The position numbers and the translations under genes are program-made. From positions 11,431,001 through 11,495,000 of the forward strand of contig NC_069375.1 of assembly GCF_021730395.1 (NCBI RefSeq): a stretch of 64,000 bases of DNA, given 5' to 3'. The notes beneath the pieces are model-generated. The model was given only the letters and a program-made list of their open reading frames with translations, was not told where the DNA came from and did not search any database. Shown here in pieces: positions 20,619 to 32,040 of the stretch. This DNA is from Mercenaria mercenaria. Lineage: Eukaryota > Mollusca > Bivalvia > Venerida > Veneridae. The first letter of the stretch is position 1. Each line of letters opens with the position of its first letter.

Positions 20619-22882
20619 ATGCCCCCCTTTGAAAAAGGAGGGGTATATTGTTTTGCAGATGTCGGTCGGTAGGTCGTTCTGTCTGTCGGTCGGTCGGAAT
20701 GTAGACCTATCCGTTTCCGGATGATAACTCAAGAACACTTGGGCCAAGGATCATGAAAGTTGATAGGGAGGTTGGTCATCACCAGCAGATGACCCCTATT
20801 GATTTTGAGGTCTGTATGTCAAAGGTCAAGGTCACAGTGACCCTGAATAGTAAAACGGTTTCCGGATGATAACTCAAGAACACTTGGGCCTAGGATCATG
20901 AAAGTTGATAGGGAGGTTGGTAATGACCAGCAGATGACCCCTATTGATTTTGAGGTCAGTATGTTAAAGGTCAAGGTCACAGTGACCCTGAACAGTATAA
21001 CAGTTTCCGGATGATAAGTCAAGAAAGCTTTAGGGTCACGAAAGTTGATGGGGAGGTTGGTCATGACCAGCAGGTGACCCCTATTGATTTTGAGGTCAGT
21101 ATGTCAAAGGTCAAGGTCACAGTGACCATGAACAGTAAAATGGTTTCCAGGCAATAACTCAAGAACGCTTGGGCCTAGTGTCAGGAAAATTGATAGTTAG
21201 GTTGGCCATGACCAGCAGATGACCCCTATTGATTTTGAGGTCATTAGGTCAAAGGTCAAGGTCACATTGGCCAGGAACAGTTAAATGGTTTCTGATCTTC
21301 TTGTCCAAAACCATAGGGCCTAGGGCTTTGATATTTGGTATGTAGCAAAATCTAGTGGTCCTCTACCAAGATTGTTCAGATTATTTCCCTGGGGTCAAAT
21401 ATATCCCCACCCTTAGGGTCACATGGTTTCTATAGACTTATATAGGAAACGTTGAAAAACCTCTTGTCCAAAACCACAGGGCCTAGGGCTTTGATATTTT
21501 GTATATAACATCATCTAGTGATTCTCTACTAAGATTATTCAAATTATTCCCCTAGGGTCAAATATGGCTCCGCCCTGGGGGTCACATGGTTTACATATAC
21601 TTATATAGGGAAAAACTTTGAAAATCTTCTTGTCCAAACCACAAAGTCTATGGCTTTGGTATTTTGTAATGTAGCATCATTTAGTGGTTCTCTACCAAGT
21701 TTGTTCAAGTTATCCCTCTCGGGTCAAATATGGCCCTGCCTCAGAAGTCAAATGGTTCATATAGACTTATATAGGGAAAAGCTTAGAATCTTCATGTCCA
21801 TAACTTACATCATTCAAATTTGGACCACATGTATAGTTTTGAGTGGCAAGATGAACCTTGACATGAGTTGACCTTGATCTTGACCTAGTGACCTACTTTC
21901 ACTTTTCTGTACCTACAGCCTTCAAATTTGGACCGCATGCATAGGTTTGTGTACTGAAAAAAACTTTGACCTTGTTATTGACCTAGTGACCTACTTTCAC
22001 ATTTTTGAAGGTACAGGCTTCAAATTTGGACCACATGCATAGTTTTTTGTTCCAGAATAAAATTTGACCTTCATTTTGACCTAGTGACCTACTTTCACAT
22101 TTCTCAAGCTACAGCCTTCAAATTTGAACCACAAGCGTACTTTTGTGTACTAAAATGAACTTTGTTCTTGAGATTGACCTAGTGACCTACTTTCACATTT
22201 CTGAAGGTACAGGCTTGAAATTTGGACCACTTGCATAGTTTTGTGTTCCGAAATAAAATTTGACCTTGATTTTGACCTAGTGACCTACTTTCACATTTCT
22301 CAAGCTACAGCCTTCAAATTTGAACCACATGCATAGTTTTGTGTACCGAAATGAGCTTTGATCTTGAGATTGACCTAGTGACCTACTTTCACATTTTTGA
22401 AGGTACAGGCTTCAAATTTGGACTGCATGCATATTTTTGTGTTCTGAATTGAAATTTTACATTGATTTTTATCTGTTACCTACTTTCACATTTCTCAAGC
22501 TACAGCCTCCAACTTTGAAGCACATGCATAGTTCTGTTTACCGAAATGAACTTTACCTTGAAATTGATCTAGTGGCCTGCTTTCACATTTCTCAAGCCAC
22601 CGCTTTCAAATTTGGACCACATACACATTGTTTTGTACCTAAATGAAAATTGACCTTGATTTTGACCTTGAGCTAGTCTTGAAATTTGGAACATTCAAAA
22701 ATGGCTCAGTGGATGGCGCCACGATCAATCTGTACTCTCTTGTTAGGTTAATAGGTTAAAGGTCAAGGTCAGATTAAACCAGAATGGTAGAACTTTTGTT
22801 TACAATGAGCATATAATTTCTGTTCCTTGTGCAATTACTGAATGCATCAAGGGGGGCATTTCGTGTTCGACGAGCTCTTGTT
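20619..22882 (+). mobile_element. Helentron-like element, family F, mosaic core
   Basis: Ends: TATGCCCCCCTTTG..GGAGGGGTATA at the 5' side and CAAGGGGGGCAT, the hairpin TCGT-GTTCG-ACGA and AGCTCTTGTT at the 3' side. The core has three unlike blocks. At 20700-21290 are units with GGTCAAGGTCACAGTGACC. At 21290-21790 are units matching the family C core of 14920-15540 (GGCCTAGGGCTTTGATATTT). At 21840-22680 are units of about 115 bp with TGACCTAGTGACCTACTTTC. Exact GGTCACAGTGACC occurs at 20830, 20975 and 21115. Confidence 0.78.
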
Positions 22883-23450
22883 TTTTTTTGTGATGTGTCC
22901 TCGTGGTAAAATGATGGCACTTTATAATCCAGGTGGCAGTCCAATAACCACTATTGTGCCTGCTTCTCTATATTGTTCTGGGTAACAAGACTTTGTCGTA
23001 TGCAAGTTTGTTACTATTTACAGTAAGTTGTATAATAAATAACTTCTCACTTGATGAAAACTTATCAAACTTGGTTAGAAGCATCCTTTCACATACCTTG
23101 TAATTTTGTAAAAATGGTTGACTTAATTTAGGGGCATCAAAAGCAAGAAAGAAAAACTTCTAAACAACTAACCATGCACTACTTGATGGATCTTTACTAA
23201 ACTTATATAAAGCATCTTTCAGTGAGCTTCGCTCAGGTTTGTTCAATGATTTTACTTTGATTACTTTGGGGTTGCTACAGTGGTCAATATTTTACTAGGA
23301 ATTATAACAAAGACTTAAAAGAAATATTCTCTACAAGTGCAAGGCTTTAAAGTAAAACATTTTACTTGAAGTGTTTGCTAGTGATCCCTCACCTAGATTG
23401 TTTAGGTTGATCTTTTGGACCAAAGTCGGGCTTCAACATTGGTCAGGTTT
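22883..23450. other. Intron, LRP-like gene, with weak repeat remnants
   Basis: Fragments such as ATGAAAACTTATCAAACTTG recall HINE units but show no order or ends. Confidence 0.4.
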
Positions 23451-24758
23451 TAGTTCATTTGAGCACAAAATGCTTGATGTGAGCTTTGGTGACCACTCAC
23501 CATTCGCCATACATCATCTGTCCACACTTTCTTCAAATTTCATCTTCAGCACAACCAAACAATCTGCAGGAATATTCCTTGGTTGGACCGGTTTCAAAGC
23601 TGTTCAAAGAAATCTATTCCATGCAGAACTTTTGTTGCATTGGCAACATTCAAGAAAAACTTCTTAACCTGCCTGGAGAGCGCAGTTCTATGGATCACAG
23701 GGTCAGGAGTTTGATTTTCAGGCAAGATGTATGTCACCTGTGATGATTTGATAAAAATCATTGTGCCTCTCCATTCTTGATTCACGTGGAGAGGTAGGCA
23801 GTTACTTGCAGTTAACAGGTTAGAACTGGTACAGAATCCAGAAACACGGGCAAGGTTAACTGCCTGCCATTGCATTAATGAAATATTGTTGAGAATGATG
23901 GTAATCCGAAAACAAAGAAAATAGCTTAAAAATCTTCTTGTCTGAAACAAGTTGTCAAAATTATTTTGATTTTTAAAAAGAAAAAGAAAAAGGACCCGCT
24001 GTCACCAGAGGGAATGGTCACTTTTTCTTCATATTGCAGAAACTTAAAAATCTTGTTACAGATAATTAAACCTATTTTGAAATAAGTTAACAGAAATTAT
24101 TTTTAATAGCTAAAACAACCCTTATTAATATTGTTTAAATTATTGAGATTCATGGAACAACAGCTGCCAGAGCTAAAAATAGAAAATCCTTCAAGTAACA
24201 TTTTCTCCGAATTGACTAGTCTGACATTCAAATGATTTTCGAGAAATCCAAGAAATGTTCCTCGGGGAGAATCTCATCAGATTTTCAAATTGTTGATTTG
24301 TCAAAAAAAAGGCTGCAATGGTGTGGGAAATTTTCTCAATATGTATGTACAGGAATTTTTGTACCTCCTGACATCAAAGTTGTAAGATGGGGTATACTGG
24401 TTTCAGGTTGTCTGTCTGTCTGTAGACACAATCTTGTGCGCACCATCTCTCCACATCCCCTTGACACAATTTAATGAAACTTCACACAAGTGATCAGTAA
24501 CAACAGTAGTTGTGCGTGGGGCATGTTAGGTTCTTTCAGAAATTTTTTTTGCAGAGTTACGGGACTTTGTTTCTTGTTAACATACTATATGCACATACAG
24601 TCTGCATTATGCAATCTTGTGCGTGCCTAATCTTCTGAACCCATGCACACAATTTAATGAAACTTCACACAAGTGATCAGTACCAACCCTAGTTGTGCAT
24701 GGTGCATGTTATGTTCTTTTAGATAAATATTCTGCAGAATTATGGGATTTTGTTTTTT

Positions 24759-25555
24759 AGCTTAACTATTCGAAGAATAGGGGAGCTATCCTACTCATCC
24801 CGGCGTTGGCGTTAGCGTGATCGTCACACAAATGTTAAAGTTTGCGTACCACCCCAAATATTTTCAAAGTCCATTGAAATATTGCTTTGATATTTTGCAT
24901 ACTTGTTTACCATCATGACCCCAGTCTGTAAAAAGGAGGAGACAACTCTATCAAGCAATTTGACTGAATTATGGCCCCTTTTCGACTTAGAATAAATATT
25001 GAAGTTGTGTACAACCCCAAATATTTTCAAAGTCCATTGACATACTGCTTTGATATTTTGTATACTTGTTTACCATCATTACCCCTGTCTGTAAAAAGGA
25101 GTAGGCAACTCTATAAAGCATTTTGACTGAATTATGGCCCCTTTTCGACTTAGAATAAATGTTAAAGTTAAAGTTTGCATACCTTGTGACCCCTTTTGAT
25201 TCCATACCTCATGTTTTTATTTTGATGTAAATGAGATGTGGAACCAAAATTTGTAGTCTTGTTTGGTGCCATATAACCTATACTGTGTTGGTGCGCCGTA
25301 AAACCCAAACAAATAAATAAATTGCGTACAACCCCAAATATTTTCAAAGTCCATTGACATATTGCTTTGATATTTTGCATACTTGTTTACCATTATGACC
25401 CCAGTCTGTAAAAAGGAGGAGGCAACTCTATCAAGCATTTTGGCCCCTTTTCAACTTAGAATATGCTTATTGTAATGTTATAGTTTTACTCATAGCATTT
25501 TATACTATCAAGCACTGAGAATAGTCGAGCATGCTTTCCATTGACAGCTCTTGTT
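24759..25555 (+). mobile_element. Helentron-like element, family B, nested
   Basis: AGCTTAACTATTCGAAGAATAGGGGAGCT at the start; GAATAGTCGAGCATGCT, then AGCTCTTGTT at the end. Units of about 165 bp hold CCCAAATATTTTCAAAGTCC and CATTTTGACTGAATTATGGC. A SINE interrupts it at 25176-25323. Confidence 0.75.
25176..25323 (+). repeat. SINE 3' part, innermost insertion
   Basis: Ends in the molluscan SINE tail TGTGTTGGTGCGCCGTAAAA followed by CCCAAACAAATAAATAAAT. TTGCATAC on the left and TTGCGTAC on the right look like a target-site duplication with one change. No tRNA-like head is present, so it is 5' truncated. Confidence 0.6.
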
Positions 25556-25768
25556 GTTACTATACTGTATACATACAGTCTGTATACATACAGTTTATAT
25601 ACATACAGCACATAATTATGCAATCTTGTATGTGTCAAATTGCAGTGTACTGTGTCAGTGCATGCGGAGGACACTTTCATCACCTTTAGTGATAGCTCTA
25701 GTTTAAAATGTTCTTGTCAAAAACTACTTGCTCTGTTTTAAAATTTCTTTACAGAAATGTTGTTTTTG

Positions 25769-26794
25769 TACCCCCCGACAACAAAGTTGTAAGGGGGGGT
25801 ATACTGGTTTCAGGTTGTCTGTCTGTCTGTCTGTCCGTCTGTCCGTAGACGCAATGTTGTGCGCACCATCTCTCCTTATCCCCTTGACAGAATTTAATGA
25901 AACTTCACACAAGTGATCAGTACCAACAGTAGTTGTGCATGGGGCATGTTAGGTTCTTTTAGAAAAAAAATTTGCAGAGTTATGGGACTTTGTTTTTTTG
26001 TTACTATATTATATACATAGACACAATCTTGTGCGCCCCATCTCTCCTCATCCCCTTGACACAATTTAATGAAACTTCACACAAGTGATCAGTACCAACA
26101 GCAGTTGTGCATGGGGCATGTTAGGTTCTTTTAGAAAAAATATTTGCAGAGTTATGGGACTTTGTTTTTTGTTACTATACTATATACATAGACACAATCT
26201 TGTGGGCACCATCTCTCCTTATCCCCTTGACACAATTTAATGAAACTTCATACAAGTGATCAGTAACAACAGTAGTTGTGCATGGGGCATGTTAGGTTCT
26301 TTCAGAAAAAAATTTGCAGAGTTACGGGACTTTGTTTTTTTTTTTGTTACTATACTATATACATAGACACAATCTTGTGTGCTCCATCTCTCCTCATCCC
26401 CTTGACACACTTTAATGAAACTTCACACAGGTGATCAGTAACAGCAGTAGTTGTGCATGGGGCATGTTAGGTTCTTTCAGCGACAAAAATTGCAGAGTTA
26501 TGGGACTTTGTTTCTTGTTAACATACTATGTACATACAGTCTGCATATGCAATCTTGTGCGTGCCTAATCTACCAAACCCTTACACACAATTTAATGAAA
26601 CTTCACACAAGTGATCAGTACCAACCCTAGTTGTGCATGGTGCATGTTACATTCTTTTAGATAAATATTCTGCATAGTTATGGGACTTTGTTTTTTGTTA
26701 CTATACTGTATACATACAGTCCACATAATTATGCAATGTACTGTGTCGGTGCATGTGGGGGGTACATTCATCACCTTTAGTGATAGCTCTAGTT
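25769..26794 (+). mobile_element. Helentron-like element, family G, full length
   Basis: Starts TACCCCCCGACAACAAAG..GGGGGGGTATA and has five to six units of about 165 bp (CTCCTCATCCCCTTGACACA; TACTATACTATATACATAGA). Ends GGGGGGTA, the hairpin ATCAC-CTTTA-GTGAT and AGCTCTAGTT. It shares its family with 24362-25703; both sit in the same older element. Confidence 0.82.
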
Positions 26795-26958
26795 TGTTGT
26801 TGTTTTTTTATGACCTAGCTTGTACCAGGATTGTTCAGATTATTTTTGTGAAAAAAATATGGTCACCCTTAATGCTGTTAGAAAAGAGTGTACTACTGTA
26901 CAGTCTCTTCATACGTGTGCATGATGATAGTATTAGTATATGTTGTCTATATTTGTAG

Positions 26959-27085
26959 ACGTAAGCAGAATTGGATGTTCAAGTTTGTACAATACATGAA
27001 GTCCAGACAGTCTGAGGATGCTGAAGGACTTGTCTCTGACTCCACAATGTCTGTAGCAGATCCTAACTTTAAACAGTTTGATGAT
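26959..27085 (+). CDS. LDLR/LRP-family receptor, cytoplasmic tail exon
   Basis: Reads RKQNWMFKFVQYMKSRQSED.. to ..SVADPNFKQFDD, hydrophilic and serine/acid-rich, as expected inside the cell after the RHKQ stop-transfer. It completes the CA codon from the membrane exon and ends in phase 0. Bounded by ATTTGTAG and GTAAGT. No NPxY endocytosis motif is present; DPNF is the nearest string. Confidence 0.9.
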
Positions 27086-27244
27086 GTAAGTTGTTGAGAC
27101 AGTGGTTTATCTATCGAATTTATGTGTTTTCCCTGCTGTCTGGTTGGTCTGTCAATAGCATAGTAACAGTTTTGTAACTTTCTTGGTAAATCGCAGTTTA
27201 CTTAATTTTCAGTATTTGCAAGGGTATCCTGCCTTTCTAACTTA

Positions 27245-27470
27245 AAGTGGAAATAGTAATATCAATCGAAGCCAAACAAAATCTGGGATTATGATGGAGT
27301 CTGTTCGATTGATGTGTAACAGAGTTCTGCTTAAGCCGGTGCTAAGGGGTGTAAGAGGTGTTTCATTTTTCATTACCTCTTGTGAACAGACTTGATCAAA
27401 TAGAGTTTGCTATTATTCTGCTTGGTTGCATTCTTTGCTTCTAAAGGATCTTTTTACAGATTTCATTGCC
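27245..27470. repeat. Dispersed repeat, copy 1
   Basis: TTCATTACCTCTTGTGAACA and ATCTTTTTACAGATTTCATT resemble 53640-53770 (TTCATTACCGCTCGTGAACA; ATCCTCTTACAGATTTGATT). Family unknown. It lies just before the acceptor of the last LRP exon. Confidence 0.5.
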
Positions 27471-27526
27471 AAGACCATAAGTTTCTATATTATGTTACCT
27501 TTATACAGAGTTTTATCACATTACAG

Positions 27527-27667
27527 ATTGACTATCCGGAAGACCAGTATTGTCTGAGAAGCTATGGTGGTAGAAATGATTACAGAGAAACTTCGATGAT
27601 TTCCAACGACTCGGCATTCACTGAGATGAAAGATTTTGAAACTTACAGCTCCATTGATAATCTCTAA
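27527..27667 (+). CDS. LDLR/LRP-family receptor, last coding exon
   Basis: Begins after CACATTACAG and encodes IDYPEDQYCLRSYGGRNDYR.. to ..DFETYSSIDNL then TAA. It starts in phase 0, matching the previous exon. The tail totals about 93 residues and carries YSSI near the end, which fits the YxxPhi sorting signal; no NPxY is found. A polyadenylation signal follows 190 bases later. The end of the gene is therefore well supported. Confidence 0.9.
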   Translation: MDYPEDQYCLRSYGGRNDYRETSMISNDSAFTEMKDFETYSSIDNL

Positions 27668-27856
27668 ATTCATATTTTGCAGTCTATGAATTTCGTAATG
27701 TGTAATGTACTGTCAGGGTATTTCTCCACCATTGTATTCAGTAATTCATTTGCTGTTTGTTCACCATGTTTTTGATATTTATATTGAAGAATTTATATTT
27801 GAAAGCTATATGACATACTGATACCTATTTTTGATTTGTTTTGTTTATCCGTTCAC

Positions 27857-27862
27857 AATAAA
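27857..27862 (+). promoter_or_regulatory. Polyadenylation signal AATAAA, LRP-like gene
   Basis: AATAAA 190 bases after the stop codon at 27667, in AT-rich sequence. First canonical hexamer downstream of the stop. Confidence 0.65.
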
Positions 27863-28029
27863 GGAAAATTATTTATCATAAAGATGTATATTTATTTACA
27901 GATTTTTTTTTTATATTTGTTCATATTTACAAATTATAAGTGAGTAGATGTACAGATTAACATAAGACTTTTGTTTTTTTCTGTATGCTTCACTCTACAG
28001 AGTTTAAATCTTTATTACAAGATTTTTTG

Positions 28030-28672
28030 TTGAGCCCGCTTGCGGATGCGAAGACATAGTTGTCCAAATGGCTGTTCGGTGTATGTGCGTGGGTGCGTCC
28101 GTCTGGATTTGTTTGCCCGGACCATAACTTTGACATGCATGGAGCAATCTTGTTTATATTTGGCATGAATGTTAACCTCAGTGAGACGGAGTGTCGTGCG
28201 CAAACCCAGGTTCCTATCTCAAAGGTCAAAGTCACACTTACAGGTCAAAGGTCAAATTCAAAAATGACTGTCCGGAGCATTTCTTCTTCATGCATGGAAG
28301 GATTTTGATGTAACTCGGCACAATTGTTCACCATCATGAGAAGGAGTGTCACACGCAAGAACCAGGTCCCTAGGTCTAAGGTCAAGGTCACACTTAGAGG
28401 TCAAAGGATACAAGAATGACAACTTTGTCGGGAGCATTTCTTCTTCATGAATGGAGGGATTTTGATGTAACTTGGCACAAATGTTCACCACCATGAGACG
28501 GAGTGTCATGCGCAAGAACCAGGTCCCTAGGGCTAAGGTCAAGGTCACACTTAGAGGTCAAAAGTCAAATACAAGAATGACTGTCTGGAGCATTTTTTTT
28601 TTATGCATAGAGGGATTTTGATGTAATTTGGCACAATTGTTCATCATCATAAGATGGAGTGGATCCTAGAAT
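28030..28672 (+). mobile_element. Decayed tandem-unit element
   Basis: Units of about 155 bp carry TGAATGGAGGGATTTTGATG, GGTCCCTAGGTCTAAGGTCA and AGGTCAAGGTCACACTTAGA. The head CCGCTTGCGGATGCGAAG may be a worn 5' palindrome. No 3' end seen. Related to family E by unit wording. Confidence 0.6.
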
Positions 28673-29243
28673 TACTTCCCTTTGTTGTTACTATAAATAG
28701 CTTATATTCGTAACTTTTTTATTACTGGTCATAGGGAAAAATCAAGACCACTTTTCTGTCGTACAACATGCTTGTTACATCCAATTTTCAGGCGATTTTT
28801 GACCTATCTCTACTGGTGATGATTTTTGTGTGGACATAGAACTTCTTTTATTTTTTTTTTTAAGATTTACGTCCCTTTATTGTTACTTTAAATAACTTAT
28901 ATTGTAACTTTTTGCAATCTCTTTTTTTTATTAATTTTGGCGTAAATGTTTGCCTCAATGAGGCAGGGAATGTCATGTGCAACTCTCAGTCCTTTTGAAG
29001 TACTTGTGAATTTTTGTTTAGTACATTGAATATCGTTACATTATGAATTACAAAGATTTGACATATATTTGTATACTGGATGTACATCAGAATTTAAACC
29101 AAGTACTGTACAAATGCAGACAAGCTAGTCATTTATTAAAAAGTGCTACAGTACTGATTCAGCAATTTTCAAACATTATATACTGATGATAGACATATAT
29201 TTTGAATATTTAGGTGATGTAATTGTTTACCGTGTTTTGTTTA
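28673..29243. other. Intergenic, repeat remnants
   Basis: The phrase TCCCTTTRTTGTTACT followed by ATAACTTATATT occurs twice (28677 and 28871). Otherwise unique AT-rich DNA. Confidence 0.4.
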
Positions 29244-30126
29244 CAGTCTAACCTGTCTTAAGCAGCCAGCCATGGGAAGCAGACAGTTTGGCCGCTTAAG
29301 CCAGGTGACCGCTGATCGGAGGTGCAGCCAGTATATGTATTTTTCAGACTTCTGACCAGTTTAGTCTTTAGGCCAGTTTCTTTTTCGGTTTTCTATTATT
29401 ATTTGACCAGGACACATTGACGTGCATTTGCCTTCACAATACGAATGGTCTTCCTAACAATCTTAAGACTCCGGTGTGTTTTGTTTTTTTTACAACAAGA
29501 ATTGTTACAGACAATTTTCCAACTTCAAAACAAGTCTGTTTACAGTTTTCGCCATTTTGGTAATGGAAGCTACTTTCCGCGCTTACTGTCTACGCTAAAA
29601 TCTAAAATTGACGTTACGTTCTGTAAAAGATCAAGTTGTTTATATTTCTTTCAAACACAATAAATTTCATATAAATTTAATAGTATTTTGATAAAGAAAT
29701 ATAGTAAATCACAAATATTATGCTACTAATTAGATATTGGGTATTATCTTTAGACACGAGGTGACACGCTAATTGCTGATAATTACTGACCATTTGACAA
29801 AAAGGGGATCACACCTTTGGTTATCAGTTTTAATTGAGAAGCTCATGTCATTTCGTCGTTCTTATGGTGAAGTCACGCGAAACTTAGCAATCGTGTGTTT
29901 CTCAAAAATCGGGTATCTTCGGTGATTATCGCCTAAAAATAACTGGTTTTGGAAGAAACATGGCCACTGAAAAGGGTCAAATACGGCGGATGGGAGGCAA
30001 TTTCGATGGCCGCTGGCCGCAAACAGGAGGTGGCCGCTGAATAAAGTGATGAAATATAGGAAAATTCGTCGGGGGCGTCATAAAATGACTGCTGATTGGA
30101 GGTGACCGTTAGTACAGGTTAGACTG
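29244..30126. mobile_element. Non-autonomous pogo/Tigger-like DNA element
   Basis: Perfect 13 bp inverted repeats CAGTCTAACCTGT / ACAGGTTAGACTG flanked on both sides by TA (29242-29243 and 30127-30128). Sub-terminal GGTGACCGCTGATCGGAGG at the left and CTGATTGGAGGTGACCG at the right are related in direct order. Length 883 bp, no transposase frame. TA duplication and CAG-type ends fit the Tc1/mariner-pogo superfamily. Confidence 0.8.
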
Positions 30127-30268
30127 TATTCATATAGCACAGGAACTGTTTTGTCAGTTCTGCTGTTTAATTCGCCTATTCAGTAACAAGAGTTTTCTGA
30201 AAATTTCTTCTCTCCAGGGTAGAAGAGATCAGTTGAAACTTGAATACATTGTGTATATCTTACATTAT

Positions 30269-31564
30269 TATACCCCCACAAAACAAAGTTTGGGGGGGGG
30301 TATATAGGAGTGAGCTTGTCGGCCGGTCGGTCTGTCTGTCGGTCCGTTGGTTTCATGGTTTCCGGATGATAACTCTTGAAAGACTTGACCAATTTAAATT
30401 ATTTTTGGTACACAGATGTAGCATTAGAAAATACAGGTCAAGTTTGACTGAGGTCAATAGGTCAAAGGTGAAGGTCACAGTGACCCTGAACAGTTAAACG
30501 GTTTCCTGATGATAACTTGAGAATGCTTGGACCTAGGATCATATATTTTGGTACACAGGCTTATCGTCTTAAAATGCAGGTCAAGTTTAACTTTGAGGTC
30601 AGTAGGTCAAAGGCCAAGGTCACAGTGACTCAAAATAGTTAAATGGTTTCCGGATGATTACTTGAGAATGCTTAGGTCTAGGATCATTATTTTTTGTACA
30701 CAGGTGTATCATCATGAAATGCAGGTCAATTTTGACTTTGAGGTCAGTAGGTCAAAGGTCAAGGTCACAATGACTCAGAATAGTTAAACGGTTTCTGGAT
30801 GATGAGAACACTTAGACCTAGGATCATATGTTTTGGTACACAGGTGTATCATAATAAAATGCAGGTCAAGTTCGACTTTGAGATCAGTAGGTCAAAGGTT
30901 AAGGTCACAATGACTCGGAATAGTTAAACGGTTTCTGGATGATAACTTGAGAATGTTTTCATCTAGAATCATAATATTTTGTACAGGGGTGTTACATGAT
31001 AAAATACAGGTCAATAACTTCAAATTTTCTTTTGAGGTTTGTAGGTCAAAGGTCAAGGTTAAAATGACACAGAACAGGAAGATGGTTTCCAGGTGGTAAC
31101 TTGAGAATGCTTGAGCCTAGGATCATGAAATTTGATAGGGAGGTTGGGTATGACCAGCAGATGACCTCTTTTGATTTTTGTGGTCAAAGGGTCACAGGTC
31201 AAGGTCACAGTGACATTTAAAAAGGTTTTCGGACAATAATTTCAAAGCAATTTGGAATAGGATTAAAAAAACTTATTAGGGATGTTGGTCATGACCAGCA
31301 GATGACTCTTATTGATTACGAGTTCCAAAGGTCAAAGGTCAGAGTGACCTGGAACATTGATACCTTTTCTGGACAATAACTTGAGAACGCTTAGGCCGAG
31401 GATCATGAAACTTTATAGGGATGTTGATCATGACTAGCAGATAGCTTATTGATTTTGAGGTCGGTAGGTCAAAGGTCAAGCAAGTTTGACTTGATATTGG
31501 CTTAGTTCTGTTACAAGGCCATAAGGTGGGGGTATAATTCGTCACTCCTGTGACAACTCTAGTT
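30269..31564 (+). mobile_element. Helentron-like element, family F relative
   Basis: 5' palindrome TATACCCCCACAAAAC..GTTTGGGGGGGGGTATA, then GTCGGCCGGTCGGTCTGTCT. Eight units of about 145 bp hold GGTTTCCGGATGATAACT and GGTCAAAGGTCAAGGTCACA. End: GGTGGGGGTATAATTC, the hairpin GTCAC-TCCT-GTGAC and AACTCTAGTT. Its units resemble block 1 of 20619-22882. Exact GGTCACAGTGACC at 30473. Confidence 0.82.
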
Positions 31565-32040
31565 TTAATTGTTTGGCTAAAATGTAAGTTTTGTACGCAT
31601 GTTTCGTGCATAAACATTTTTGAACTTTTGAAAAACTTTTGTAACAAACAACATAAACATTTTGCATTTATCTTCACTAAGCTATCTTGAAGCCAATAAC
31701 AGATCAAATCAAAATTACAACTTAAAAGATTTGGTATCCAAAATGGCTAATATTTATATTATGCCATTGATACATTATTCAGAATATCTTTCAAATTATA
31801 AAAAATGTTCCAGGTCCATCCTTTTAGCTTTATAAAATGACATACAATATCAATGTTTTCATCAAATATATAAAAAAGGAAGTACTGAAAACATGTGTTA
31901 CTAAACAGACAACACTAGATCATGTATACAGTGTATTTCATGCAAATGACATAATAAATATTACTTACATTCCAGTGCTTCAGCATTCAGTTTTAGACCA
32001 CAGCAAGAATACTAGTTAAACATTTTTGAATGCATGTTTT
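31565..32040. other. Intergenic, nothing recognised
   Basis: AT-rich; open frames here are short and without family features. Confidence 0.5.

Larger units (their letters stand above)
24362..25703 (+). mobile_element. Helentron-like element, family G, with nested family B
   Basis: Starts TACCTCCTGACATCAAAGTTGTAAG..GGGGTATA and ends with the hairpin ATCAC-CTTTA-GTGAT and AGCTCTAGTT. Units of about 150 bp contain ACTTCACACAAGTGATCAGT and GTTGTGCATGGGGCATGTTA. A family B element (24759-25555) lies between GGGATTTTGTTTTT and GTTACTATACTG; the uninterrupted form is visible at 26320-26360. Confidence 0.78.
23451..26860 (+). mobile_element. Decayed family C element, host of two nested insertions
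   Basis: A worn family C head (TTGAGCACAAAATGCTTGATGTGAGC) is followed by family C units. The unit text is cut at 24361, resumes at 25704 (TGTTCTTGTCAAAAACTACT), is cut again at 25768 and resumes near 26795 (GTACCAGGATTGTTCAGATT). Both gaps are filled by family G elements, so this is the oldest layer. Its 3' end is lost. Confidence 0.6.

Noticed and set aside
23371-23950. Overlapping frames of 85-118 codons on both strands
   Set aside because: They run across worn family C units and change with the repeat; no motif or codon pattern of a gene.
24824-25438. Repeated short minus-strand frames containing SKRGHNSVK
   Set aside because: They follow the period of the family B units and are not conserved between units at frame level.
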